Shown piece after piece: positions 25,353 to 33,873 of a stretch of 64,000 nt of DNA. The position numbers were made by a program, and so were the translations under genes. The DNA comes from Marinobacter sp. C7. GTDB lineage: Bacteria > Pseudomonadota > Gammaproteobacteria > Pseudomonadales > Oleiphilaceae. Each line of letters begins with the position of its first letter. The first letter of the stretch is position 1. The notes under the pieces are model-generated. The model saw nothing but the letters and a program-made list of their open reading frames with translations. It did not search any database and was not told the DNA's origin. The DNA lies in assembly GCF_022343555.1 (NCBI RefSeq), contig NZ_JAKQZH010000001.1, positions 930,001-994,000 of the forward strand, given 5' to 3'.

Positions 25353-26219
25353 TCAGTCCTCGCTCAGTACCTTCGGGGTCACGGCGCGGTGGAAGCCGTT
25401 CCAGGCCTCGTTATTCCTGGCCTTGGGCATGGGCCAGACGCGGCCGCCCTGGGAGGCGGCGCCGTCGATTCTCAGGCAGTCGCCGGAGATGAAAGCCGCG
25501 GCCGGACTGAGCAGGAAACAGATCGCTGCGCTGACTTCGGATTCGGTACCCAGGCGCTTGATCGGCACGGCATCGGCCAGGCTGCGGATCCAGTCCTTCA
25601 TGTGGGCCGGATAGTTGTCCATGCCGCTGGAGGCGATCCAGCCCGGGGCCACGGCGTTGACACGGACCCCGGACGGGGCCCATTCCACGGCGGCGGTCTG
25701 GGTGAAGTTGACCATGCCCGCCCGAGCGGCGCCGGAGTGGCCCATGCCGGGCATCCCGCCCCACATGTCGGCCACAATGTTGACGATGGCGCCGCCGGTC
25801 TTGCTCAGGGCCTGTGTGTACGCCTCCCGAGCCATCAGGAAGCCGCCGGTGAGGTTGGTTCGGACCACGGTTTCCCAGCCCTTCTGGTTGATGCCGGTCA
25901 GGGGGGATGCAAACTGGCCACCGGCATTGTTGATCACACCGTTGAGGCTTCCGTGTTCTTTGATGATGGCGGCGACGGTCGCCTTGACCGACTCTTCCTC
26001 GCGGATATCGCAGGCGTGGGCCGACGCGATACCGCCATCCTCGGTGATTTCCGCCTTCACCGCGTCAACTTTTTCCTGCTTTCGGCCGACCAGGGCCACT
26101 TTTGCGCCGAGGGCGGCCAGTTCATGGGCGGTGCAGCGGCCAATCCCGGAGCCACCACCGGTGACGATATAGACCTGGTCCTTGAACAGATCCGGCTGGA
26201 ATACAGAGCGATAACTCAT
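25353..26219 (-). CDS. atuB: Short-chain dehydrogenase/reductase AtuB
   Basis: The 288-residue SDR has the nucleotide motif TGGGSGIG (20-27) and NNAGG. The usual Tyr-x-x-x-Lys site is replaced by HSGAARAG, the same form seen in peroxisomal trans-2-enoyl-CoA reductase (PECR), so it belongs to that branch rather than being a dead classical SDR. In the atu cluster it is thought to act on the terpenol/terpenal or an acyl-CoA intermediate; the precise step is unsettled. It starts within the atuA stop (ATGA) and ends 10 bases before atuC. Confidence 0.85.
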   Translation of the reverse strand: MSYRSVFQPDLFKDQVYIVTGGGSGIGRCTAHELAALGAKVALVGRKQEKVDAVKAEITEDGGIASAHACDIREEESVKATVAAIIKEHGSLNGVINNAGGQFASPLTGINQKGWETVVRTNLTGGFLMAREAYTQALSKTGGAIVNIVADMWGGMPGMGHSGAARAGMVNFTQTAAVEWAPSGVRVNAVAPGWIASSGMDNYPAHMKDWIRSLADAVPIKRLGTESEVSAAICFLLSPAAAFISGDCLRIDGAASQGGRVWPMPKARNNEAWNGFHRAVTPKVLSED

Positions 26220-28027
26220 CGTTTTTGTCCTTTTTCATAGACGGCCCGGCTGATGGGCACGGGAAACTCCAGAAGCTGCTGGGCGAAGGCTTTGCCCTGG
26301 GGGTCGATCCTCAGGCTTGCGACACCGCCGCCGCCGAGGCTGTGTTCCAGCAGAAAGTTAAAGGCATGCAGACCCGGTAGTGGCCAGCGGTTGACCCTGC
26401 CGTTCTCGGGCTCAAGTGTGTGACTCATCCAGTCAGAGACAGCGGCTTCGGTCAGTGCAGAGGCAATGTAGGGCTCGAATGCGGGATCGCGGGCGATAAC
26501 GCCGATGTTGCTGTGGTCTCCTTTGTCGCCGCTCCGGGCCCAGGCCAGTTCGATCAGGGGGACAACGAGGTCAGTTTCTGCAACGGCATCGGACTCGGGA
26601 AACACCGGCAGTCGATCCGGATCGAAGCCGCCGTCGCTGCGGATGTCGATCGGCGTTTGTTCGCCCGCCAGATCCACCGTCACCGAAACGTCGGTCTTGG
26701 GAACAAGGCAGGACCACAGTCGGATTTTGGGCCAGACGGTCGGCCGCCCGCCGACAATGCCGGTAATTCCCGGCGCCATGCCAGTGGCCGCCTGGGCGAT
26801 TTCCCGGGAGAAGAGCACCAGGGCCTCTTTTTTCGGATGGGCGGTGCTGATCTTGACCACCACTTCCCGGCAGTCCTGGCCGCGTGCGTGGGCGCCGTAA
26901 GTGGTTTCGGTGCCCAGCAGTTCGATGCTGGTTTCCGAGTAATCGGGCAGGCCCCGCTCGCTGAACAGGCGGGAAGTCTTGGCCAGAATGGCTTCGGCCA
27001 CCGTCTGCGCCTTGTTGCGGGCGTCGAGCCCGGCCAACAGGAAGGTCACGGTACACTTGAATCCGTCGGGCCAGGTGCCGGAGACCTTGTAGCTGTCGGT
27101 GGGCGCCTGGCCGCGCGCGCCTCTGACCGTTACCCGATCGGTACCGGATTCTTCCAGGGTGACCCCGGTGAAATCGCAAGCCACATCCGGGAGCAGGTAG
27201 GCGCGGGGGTCGCCGATCTCGTAGACCAGCTGTTCGGCCACGGTTCCTCGGCTGACCATGCCGCCGGTGCCGTCCGGTTTGGTGATCTCGAAGACCCCCG
27301 ATTCGCCGACCTCGGCGATGGGGAAGCCCATGTCGGCGTAACCGCCCGCGACCGCCTGCCAGTCCGTGAAATTGCCGCCGGTTGCCTGTGCGCCGCACTC
27401 CAGCAGATGGCCTGCCAGACTGCCCTGGGCCAGTTTGTCGTAATCGTCCCATTGCCAGCCGAATTCGTGCACCAGGGGAGCCAGCACCAACGCGCTGTCC
27501 GCCACGCGACCGGTGATAATAATGTCCGCCCCCTGTTCCAGGGCGGCCACAAGGCCCGGTGCGCCCAGGTAGGCGTTGAGGCTGACCATCATGCCCGGCA
27601 TTGGCTGACCGGTGGTCATCTCGGTGATGCCGGCGTCGCTGAGTTTTTTCTTCTTCATGAGCAGGTCATCGCCGAGCACCAGCGCGATCCTGAGGTCTAC
27701 CCCGGCCTTGTCACACAGTTCCTGCAGGGCGTTGCGACAGGCGACGGGATTGACGCCTCCGGCGTTGGCCAGAACCCGGATGCCTTTTTCCTTGATGTCT
27801 CCCAGGAGAGGGCCCATCACGGTCTGAACGAAATCCCGGGCATAACCCTGGGTAGGATCCTTCATTTTCTGGCCGGCCATGATGGACATGGTGATCTCGG
27901 CGAGGTAGTCCGCCACCAGGTAATCGATATCGCCGTGTCTGACCAGCTGGGCAGCGGCGGTTTCCGTGTCGCCCCAGAAAGCGGCGGAGCAGCCGATGCG
28001 CACGGTGTTGCGGTTGGAGTCTGACAT
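26216..28027 (-). CDS. atuA: Acyclic terpene utilisation protein AtuA (DUF1446)
   Basis: This 603-residue protein is the hallmark gene of atu clusters. The N-terminal DUF1446 part (about 8-455) includes [25 protein letters not shown], and [21 protein letters not shown]; the C-terminal AtuA-like domain (about 490-600) includes [18 protein letters not shown]. The biochemical role is not established, but the gene is required for citronellol/geraniol growth in Pseudomonas. It is the first gene of the minus-strand operon, facing atuR across a 141-base control region. Confidence 0.92.
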   Translation of the reverse strand: MSDSNRNTVRIGCSAAFWGDTETAAAQLVRHGDIDYLVADYLAEITMSIMAGQKMKDPTQGYARDFVQTVMGPLLGDIKEKGIRVLANAGGVNPVACRNALQELCDKAGVDLRIALVLGDDLLMKKKKLSDAGITEMTTGQPMPGMMVSLNAYLGAPGLVAALEQGADIIITGRVADSALVLAPLVHEFGWQWDDYDKLAQGSLAGHLLECGAQATGGNFTDWQAVAGGYADMGFPIAEVGESGVFEITKPDGTGGMVSRGTVAEQLVYEIGDPRAYLLPDVACDFTGVTLEESGTDRVTVRGARGQAPTDSYKVSGTWPDGFKCTVTFLLAGLDARNKAQTVAEAILAKTSRLFSERGLPDYSETSIELLGTETTYGAHARGQDCREVVVKISTAHPKKEALVLFSREIAQAATGMAPGITGIVGGRPTVWPKIRLWSCLVPKTDVSVTVDLAGEQTPIDIRSDGGFDPDRLPVFPESDAVAETDLVVPLIELAWARSGDKGDHSNIGVIARDPAFEPYIASALTEAAVSDWMSHTLEPENGRVNRWPLPGLHAFNFLLEHSLGGGGVASLRIDPQGKAFAQQLLEFPVPISRAVYEKGQKR

Positions 28028-28085
28028 CTTCTCTGCCTTGTTTTTTGTCGCCCGCTTCCGGCGGGTTTACAGGAGGATGGAAATG

Positions 28086-28115
28086 ACAATACCAAGCAAG
28101 CGCTTGGTTTGTAAA
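28086..28115 (-). promoter_or_regulatory. atuA promoter with embedded palindromic operator
   Basis: On the minus strand TTTACA (28110-28115) and TATTGT (28086-28091) form a sigma-70 promoter with an 18-base spacer. The spacer is almost filled by ACCAAGC-AAGC-GCTTGGT (28091-28108), whose core CAAGCGCTTG is a perfect palindrome. A TetR repressor there would block the polymerase; AtuR is the obvious candidate (inference). Confidence 0.65.
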
Positions 28116-28168
28116 CAGGCAAGTTTGAGGTAGTATTAAAGGCCTCATCAGCCAACCGGATAGCCTTA

Positions 28169-28792
28169 GTGAGCCAGAACCAGATCCTTCAGTCCCTGAT
28201 TGCCGAAAACCTCGTATCCGATCCCACTGGCGCCCGCGGCCGCCTGTTGAAGGAGGCAGCCCGGTTGTTCCGGGAAAAGGGGTATGAGCGCACCACGGTC
28301 CGGGATCTGGCCGCGGCGGTGGGTATCCAGTCCGGCAGTCTGTTCCATCATTTCCGCACCAAGGAAGAAATTCTCAAGGCGGTGATGGTGGAGACCATCC
28401 GGCTGAATACTGCCCTGATGCAGTCGGCCATGGAGGCGGCAGATACTCCGAGGGACAAGCTTCGGGCACTGGTCCGTGCGGAACTTGAATCCATCAATGG
28501 CCAGACCGGAGAGGCCATGGCGGTACTGGTGTTCGAGTGGCGCAGCCTGTCAGCGGACTCGCAGGCAGAGGTGCTGGAGTTACGGGATATCTACGAAGCG
28601 CTCTGGCTGGATGTGCTTGGTCTGTTGCGCGAACAGGGTGCCCTGTTGGCGGAGCCGTTCGTGGTACGGCGCATGCTGACCGGCGCGCTGAGCTGGACGG
28701 TGACCTGGTATCGGCCGGAGCGCGGCGGGCTGACCCTGGATGGTCTGACCGATCAGGTGATGGCCATGCTCGGGTTTGCTGCCACCGCTTGA
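28169..28792 (+). CDS. atuR: TetR-family repressor AtuR
   Basis: The 207-residue regulator has an N-terminal TetR helix-turn-helix (about 22-70: AARLFREKGYERTTVRDLAAAVGIQSGSLFHHFRT, quoted in part as GYERTTVRDLAAAVG) and a C-terminal ligand domain (80-205). It starts with GTG; the next in-frame ATG would remove the DNA-binding domain. Divergence from atuA and the palindrome between the genes match the known AtuR repressor of Pseudomonas aeruginosa, released by a terpene-derived acyl-CoA. A strong terminator follows. Confidence 0.86.
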   Translation: MSQNQILQSLIAENLVSDPTGARGRLLKEAARLFREKGYERTTVRDLAAAVGIQSGSLFHHFRTKEEILKAVMVETIRLNTALMQSAMEAADTPRDKLRALVRAELESINGQTGEAMAVLVFEWRSLSADSQAEVLELRDIYEALWLDVLGLLREQGALLAEPFVVRRMLTGALSWTVTWYRPERGGLTLDGLTDQVMAMLGFAATA

Positions 28793-28810
28793 GCGTTCCT
28801 CCGAATCACA

Positions 28811-28842
28811 CCAGAAAGGGCCCCGGTTGGGGCCCTTTCTGG
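28811..28842. terminator. Bidirectional rho-independent terminator
   Basis: CCAGAAAGGGCCCC and GGGGCCCTTTCTGG form a perfect 14-bp stem with a GGTT loop. It lies between the convergent atuR and penicillin-acylase genes. The T tract is short (GGTTTAT), so its strength on either strand is uncertain. Confidence 0.75.
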
Positions 28843-28854
28843 TTTATGCCCGGA

Positions 28855-31353
28855 TCAGTCCCGGGCCAGTTCCACGAGCCGGTATTCCACCAGGTTCGGA
28901 TCGGAGCGGATGGCTTCCTCGGTATAGGGGAAGGCGATCCAGTCCTTGGAAGAATAGGCCTCTGTCATGTCCCGGTAGTAGGGCGAGGCCGGATCCGTCG
29001 ACTGGGAGTAGGTCACGAAACCCTCGGCCCTGGGCGCGCCGTTCTCCCGCCAGGTGACGGTCTGGATGTAGCTGTTGCCATAGTTCACATCGTACCGGCC
29101 GTCAGTCAGGTCGTTCGGGCGGGAGCTGGCGATGGTGAAGCTTCCCTCGAAACCCTCGCCCCCGAAAATCGGGATTGGGGTATCGTGGATCCCGGACAGC
29201 TGGATATCCCGCACCGCCGCGTCCAGCGCGATCGGAGAATTCTGGATTCGTTGCACACCATCGGCAAAGGCCGCCTGGATCAGCGGACTCGCTACGTTGA
29301 GATCCGCCGGAGTGTTGACCGGATCATTCGGATCAAACGGGGTCAGCCATTTGTCGGGGGAGGTCACTGGCAGCGGGTCGATGCCCCGCCAGAATTCCCG
29401 CCATATGTGACCGCCTACAGAGTCCAGGTTGTGGGTTCCGTCCCACTGCCGCAGCACCTCGCAGGCAGCGGAGATGTCCACCGGCTGGCCCGAGCTGCTC
29501 GGTAACGTTCCCAGAGGGCAATAGGCGTCCAGCACATCCTGCCGGGCAAGTTCCTCGGAAAGCAGGCTGCTGTTGAGCACCACGGCCTGGAGGTTGGGCA
29601 GGTCAAACCCGAGGCTGCCCGCCAACCCGTCGCTGCCGTCCAGCCGATCCTGCACCTGCTGCATGCACTTGCGGGTTCTCAGGGTTCGCGGCGTTTCCTC
29701 GTCGCCGATGATGGCGGCAAATCCTGTGAGCGGTTCTTCCGGGTTGGAAACCCAGTAGCTGTCGTTACAGTTGTGTATCCAGTCGTCCCGACGGAGCGTC
29801 GGCAGGTTGGCCGGACCGAAGATGCCGGCGGCCGGTGCATCCGGATCGGTATCCCATTCGCAATCGGCGCGGGAACCATCCAGGACCGGCAGCCCCGGCG
29901 CCAGCTGGTCGAAAACCGGGGACAGGGCGGTAGCGCAGGCTGAAGCCTTGGCGTCCGGCACGTTGGGTACCACTGTGACATCTCCGTAGTACGCCTGTTG
30001 TCCCGGACCGGTGGCAACGGTATTGACCCAGGGTACCCCGAGAACACTGGCATGCAGGTCCACAAATTCCTCGAAGCTGTTGGCCTGGTTCCAGCGGAAG
30101 AACTGGTTCAGCAGGCGGTCGTTTTCCGCGTTGGCATCACGGAGTGTATAGGCCTTCAGGGATGACCAGTTCAGTACCGGCACGCCTGCCGCCTCGAAGG
30201 TCAGCATCGGGCCATACTTCGAACGATAGAGGGTGCGGGTCCGCTCGCCGATGCTGCCATCGTCCTCCAGCACTTCAACGGTGACATCGCTGCTTTCCAT
30301 GTCCAGGAACTCTCCCTCATACAGGTATTGGGTCGGGTCTGCCGGGTTGAGGGTCAGCTCGTAGAAGGTGAAGCGGTAGGCCGAGGAGACGGTATGACTC
30401 CAGGCGAAATGCTCGTTGAACCCGATGAGCACAGCGGGCAAGCCATACAGCGCCGCCCCCATGATTTCGGTGTCGTTGCCGACTTTCAGGTGGGCCAGGT
30501 ACAGGCGTTCGGTTTTCTCCCAGGGAAAATGCGGGTTGCCGAACAGCATCGATTCACCGCTACGACTTGCACCGGCAGACAGGCCATACATGTTGCTGCC
30601 GATCGGCAGCTCCGTGCCGAGAGGGAAGGGCAGGCTTTCGCGGCCCTCGCCCTCGAGGGCCGAAAGCAGATCCTCGGCGGAGGGCAGAACGGTATCTGTG
30701 GTTTCCGGCGGTTGCGCAGTGGCTATGCCATCGACAAATACCGAGGAGCTCGCCAGTACCGCGAGCCGAAGGTAGCGCCGGTACATGTCCTGCTCTTCAA
30801 GGGCAAACAGCCAGTCCTTGTCCCGGCAGGCCTGGTGCCGACCCGGATGCCGGCCATCCCGGATTTCCGCCAGATAGCGGTTGTATCCGTCCACATAACC
30901 TTTCGAAGCGTCCAGTACTTCCGGGTCACTGGTTGACCTGAAAGGCGCAATGGCCTCATCGGTCAGAGTGGTGCGCCAGAAAAAGTCCGCGTTGAGGTTG
31001 GTCGTGGTGGTGCCGTTGGAGGGGATGGTGTAAGGGCCGTCCGGCCCCAGGTATCGTGACCTCAGACCCCGGATGGTCAGGGTGTCCTCCGCGAGCAGGC
31101 AAAGGTTGTCCTCGGCCTGGGCATATCCGTAGGCATAGCCGAGGCTGGAAAAGTCGTCTGCCTCGATGTGTGGAATGCCATAAGAGGTTCGCCTGAGGGA
31201 GGCCCGGTAAAGGGTTTGTCCGTCGCCGGCGATCTCGGTTCCCGGGTCGTCCCTGGAGTCGGGGGCGGGGGCTGACGGGTCATTGTTTGACAGACAACCC
31301 GCGAGGATAAACGGGATCAGCGCCAGTGGAACAGCTTGTTTCGGATTCATCAT
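28855..31353 (-). CDS. Penicillin-acylase-family N-terminal-nucleophile hydrolase, lipoprotein
   Basis: The start is set at MMNPKQAVPL behind AAGGCG; the longer open frame lacks a signal. The 832-residue precursor has a lipoprotein signal with ILAGC (Cys20), then an Ntn-hydrolase alpha chain (RTSYGIPHIEADDFSSLGYA, YAQAEDNLCLLAED). Self-cleavage should expose Ser253 in PIGSNMYGL, followed by beta-chain motifs (FGNPHFPWEKTERLY, GFNEHFAWSHTV). Relatives deacylate acyl-homoserine lactones, pyoverdine precursors or lipopeptides. The substrate is unknown. It is convergent with atuR and divergent from a TRAP-type transporter operon. Confidence 0.88.
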   Translation of the reverse strand: MMNPKQAVPLALIPFILAGCLSNNDPSAPAPDSRDDPGTEIAGDGQTLYRASLRRTSYGIPHIEADDFSSLGYAYGYAQAEDNLCLLAEDTLTIRGLRSRYLGPDGPYTIPSNGTTTTNLNADFFWRTTLTDEAIAPFRSTSDPEVLDASKGYVDGYNRYLAEIRDGRHPGRHQACRDKDWLFALEEQDMYRRYLRLAVLASSSVFVDGIATAQPPETTDTVLPSAEDLLSALEGEGRESLPFPLGTELPIGSNMYGLSAGASRSGESMLFGNPHFPWEKTERLYLAHLKVGNDTEIMGAALYGLPAVLIGFNEHFAWSHTVSSAYRFTFYELTLNPADPTQYLYEGEFLDMESSDVTVEVLEDDGSIGERTRTLYRSKYGPMLTFEAAGVPVLNWSSLKAYTLRDANAENDRLLNQFFRWNQANSFEEFVDLHASVLGVPWVNTVATGPGQQAYYGDVTVVPNVPDAKASACATALSPVFDQLAPGLPVLDGSRADCEWDTDPDAPAAGIFGPANLPTLRRDDWIHNCNDSYWVSNPEEPLTGFAAIIGDEETPRTLRTRKCMQQVQDRLDGSDGLAGSLGFDLPNLQAVVLNSSLLSEELARQDVLDAYCPLGTLPSSSGQPVDISAACEVLRQWDGTHNLDSVGGHIWREFWRGIDPLPVTSPDKWLTPFDPNDPVNTPADLNVASPLIQAAFADGVQRIQNSPIALDAAVRDIQLSGIHDTPIPIFGGEGFEGSFTIASSRPNDLTDGRYDVNYGNSYIQTVTWRENGAPRAEGFVTYSQSTDPASPYYRDMTEAYSSKDWIAFPYTEEAIRSDPNLVEYRLVELARD

Positions 31354-31723
31354 CGTTTCGCCTTCTTTTGTTGTTTTGGCAACGCAGGGAACGGGATGAC
31401 CCGGCAAAAGGTTCCGGCATGCCGGTGTAAGATCCGGCCACTGTCTGAGGGGTGGCAGCAAAAGCGAAAACGAGGTTTTCGGGAATACTTTGATAAGTAT
31501 CAAAAAAATGGACATGCAGCCCTTTCCGTGAGGGCCATTGGCCTCATCGGCATATCCGCTTCGGCAATCGAGCCATTTTTGTCTGACAGTTTTGGTCGCA
31601 TCCTTGCAGCCGTGGACAACGAGGGTAGGAAACCTTTTGGTGCGACGTTACGTCATCAGAAATCGGACGGGCACCTGGACGGGTACCCTCAATCTATAAA
31701 AACAATGCAAAGCAGGGCGAATT
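31354..31723. other. 370-base divergent control region
   Basis: This gap lies between the divergent acylase and TRAP-operon genes. It contains an FNR-type box (31490-31503) and a TATAAA stretch at 31695-31700 upstream of the lipoprotein gene, without a convincing -35. No gene or RNA is recognised. Confidence 0.6.
31490..31503. promoter_or_regulatory. FNR/ANR-type box in the acylase-TRAP divergent region
   Basis: TTGATAAGTATCAA is an exact TTGAT-N4-ATCAA match, extended by one more pair to TTTGATAAGTATCAAA. It is 137 bases before the acylase start and 221 before the lipoprotein start; which gene it controls is not clear. Confidence 0.55.
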
Positions 31724-32788
31724 ATGATTTCCACTCTGGTTACTTTTTCCCGCCGCATTTCCGTGGCGCCGCTGAAATTCCTGACTGCCGGGGCTCTGAT
31801 CCTGCTTGCCGGCTGTTCCGCGAACCCGATCTACACCACCACCGGCGTAGTGCTCTCCAACTACTCCGAAGGTGAGGCAACCCCCTACGTGTTGCAGATG
31901 TCAGATCCCCGTATGGCCTGTGCACTGGGTGAAGGTATTGACCCGCTGCTGTATTCCTTCTCCCGGGTGACCGACGCACCGGAAAGCACGGGTTCCCTGC
32001 TGATGCTGCTCGCGGGTAACTGTGCCGAGTACAAGGCCTGGGAGGCGGAGCTGGCCTATCTGCGGGCTGACTATCAGGGCAATGTCGAGGCGGCCAAGGA
32101 CGCCAGGGAAGAGGCCAAGCGCCTGAATGCCCTGACCGCAAAGCGCCGCTATGCCTCCTTCCAGAGAGCGATGGCGGCCTACGAATTTGATCCCTCGGCC
32201 GAGCCGCTGGAGTGCCCGTTCCTGTTCAGTGAGCAGGACGAACTCACCTTCCTGCTGGGTCTGCTGACCGGCATGCAGGCCATCGTGAATGACGCCAATT
32301 CCGGTGCCATGGCGGGGGTGCCCAGAAATATCGCGCCCCAGGCCGAGCGCGCTGCCACCTGCCTGGATAACGAAAAGTGGGGCGGTATGCCCAATGCGAT
32401 CCGTGCCCTGGTCTGGCTGCTGCTGCCGGATACCCAGCCGGCCCTGTCTCCGGATCCCTGGCAGGTACTTGAGCACAGCACTGAATTGGGCGTAGAGAAA
32501 GGCCTGCGCGTTCCGCACGCCCTTCAGGCTGTAGCCGCTGAAACCTTCGGTCGTCCGGACAAGCTTGAGGAAGCGATCGCCTCCTTCGCTGAGTCGAATG
32601 CAACCGTTGATGTCTGGGACGAGTACCGTCTGGTAGATGAGGTGGCAGCAGGCGCGATTCGTTTCGCCTCGGACAAGCACTGGTCGGCCAACTATGGCTA
32701 TCGCACCCCGCAGACCTACTTCGGCAAGATGAGCCCGGAGCGGCAAACCGAGAATGTTGAAACCATGAGTCTGGATGGCCTGCTCTGA
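31724..32788 (+). CDS. Lipoprotein, probable TatT-like (TRAP-associated) component
   Basis: The 354-residue protein has a lipoprotein signal ending LLAGC (Cys31). The remainder is largely alpha-helical with repeated helical pairs but no sharp TPR consensus. Its position as first gene, 59 bases before a periplasmic binding protein and a fused TRAP permease, matches TPAT systems, where a TPR-like lipoprotein (TatT) partners the binding protein. I infer that role from context and fold type; sequence identity to known TatT is not obvious. It may be held in the outer membrane facing the periplasm. Confidence 0.6.
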   Translation: MISTLVTFSRRISVAPLKFLTAGALILLAGCSANPIYTTTGVVLSNYSEGEATPYVLQMSDPRMACALGEGIDPLLYSFSRVTDAPESTGSLLMLLAGNCAEYKAWEAELAYLRADYQGNVEAAKDAREEAKRLNALTAKRRYASFQRAMAAYEFDPSAEPLECPFLFSEQDELTFLLGLLTGMQAIVNDANSGAMAGVPRNIAPQAERAATCLDNEKWGGMPNAIRALVWLLLPDTQPALSPDPWQVLEHSTELGVEKGLRVPHALQAVAAETFGRPDKLEEAIASFAESNATVDVWDEYRLVDEVAAGAIRFASDKHWSANYGYRTPQTYFGKMSPERQTENVETMSLDGLL

Positions 32789-32847
32789 GGCGGGCCGCCA
32801 CCACCCTCTGAACAACCGATAAACACAAGAATGACCCGGAGGTCGTT

Positions 32848-33858
32848 ATGATCCGCAAATCCCTAACCGCCATGGCCCTGGTAGCAGCATCGCCCCTTGC
32901 ATCGGCGCAGAGTGTTTCGATGTGTGTGTTTGACGTCATCGGTGCCAACGGTGACTTCTACAACTTCGTCAAGGATTACGCCCTGGAGATGAAGAACCAC
33001 GGCGTGGATCTGGAATTGAAGCCCTATACCGACGAAGGTGTCGCCATTGGTGATTTTAACGCCGGTCAGTGTGATGCGGTGGCCGCCACGGATATCCGGA
33101 TCCGCCCGTTCAACAAGTTCACCGGCAGCATCAGCGCCGTGGGTGCCATTCCCACCTACGAAAACCTGAAGACTTTGCTGGCAACGCTGGCCCAGCCCAA
33201 AGCCGCCCCGCTGATGAAAGACAACGGCTATGAGGTTCTGGGAATTGTTCCGGTGGGCGCCGGTTACCTGTTCGTGAATGACCGCAGCATTGACACCGCC
33301 GGCGAGCTGGCTGGCAAGCGGATGGCCACCCTGGATTACCAGAAAGATGCGATCCACATGGTGAACTATGTAAAAGCGACAGTTGTGCCCTCCGACATCA
33401 CCAATTTTGCCGGCAAGTTCAACAACGGTTCAGTCGACACTGCCTACGCGCCGGCGTTCGCCTATGAGGCTCTCGAGCTCTATAAGGGCATCGGCGACAA
33501 GGGGGGCGTAGTGGATTATCCGTTGGCCCAGCTGACTCTCCAGATGGTCGCCCGGGACGAGGTTCTGGATGACGAAACCGCCCAGACAGCCCGTGAGGTT
33601 GCCTGGAACATGTTCCCGCAGGCCATGAACCTGATCGAGAAGCAGGAAGCGGCGATTCCCGACGAGAAGTGGGTCAAGATCCCTGAAAAGGACATTCGCG
33701 GGTACCAGGAAATGTTCCGTGAGAACCGCCTCGAAATGCGGGATGGCGTGAACGGCGCGCCGGATGTTTACCACCCGAAGATGATGAGCCTGCTCAGCAA
33801 GATCCGCTGCGCCAGCAATCCTTCGGCTGCCGAGTGCACCGCGGCCAACCGCGAATAA
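32848..33858 (+). CDS. Periplasmic TRAP-type solute-binding protein
   Basis: The 336-residue protein has a Sec signal (MIRKSLTAMALVAASPLASAQ). The mature part reads as a two-lobed binding protein: a first strand VSMCVFDVIGANGDFY, then GIVPVGAGYLFVNDRSIDTAGELAGKRMAT (shown in part) like the DctP domain-crossing segment, and YAPAFAYEALELYKGI. It is an uncommon branch with low resemblance to DctP itself. The ligand is unknown. A ribosome site (CCCGGAGGTCGTT) precedes the ATG, and the permease gene begins 15 bases after its stop. Confidence 0.75.
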   Translation: MIRKSLTAMALVAASPLASAQSVSMCVFDVIGANGDFYNFVKDYALEMKNHGVDLELKPYTDEGVAIGDFNAGQCDAVAATDIRIRPFNKFTGSISAVGAIPTYENLKTLLATLAQPKAAPLMKDNGYEVLGIVPVGAGYLFVNDRSIDTAGELAGKRMATLDYQKDAIHMVNYVKATVVPSDITNFAGKFNNGSVDTAYAPAFAYEALELYKGIGDKGGVVDYPLAQLTLQMVARDEVLDDETAQTAREVAWNMFPQAMNLIEKQEAAIPDEKWVKIPEKDIRGYQEMFRENRLEMRDGVNGAPDVYHPKMMSLLSKIRCASNPSAAECTAANRE

Positions 33859-33873
33859 AAGGGCGGGATACAC

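Noticed and set aside
25353..26219. AtuB as an inactive SDR because the Tyr-x-x-x-Lys motif is missing
   Set aside because: HSGAARAG is the normal form in the PECR branch, so the change is family-typical and not a sign of decay.
31336..31875. A 179-codon plus-strand frame over the acylase-TRAP gap
   Set aside because: It overlaps the lipoprotein gene in another frame, has no ribosome site and no recognisable domain.
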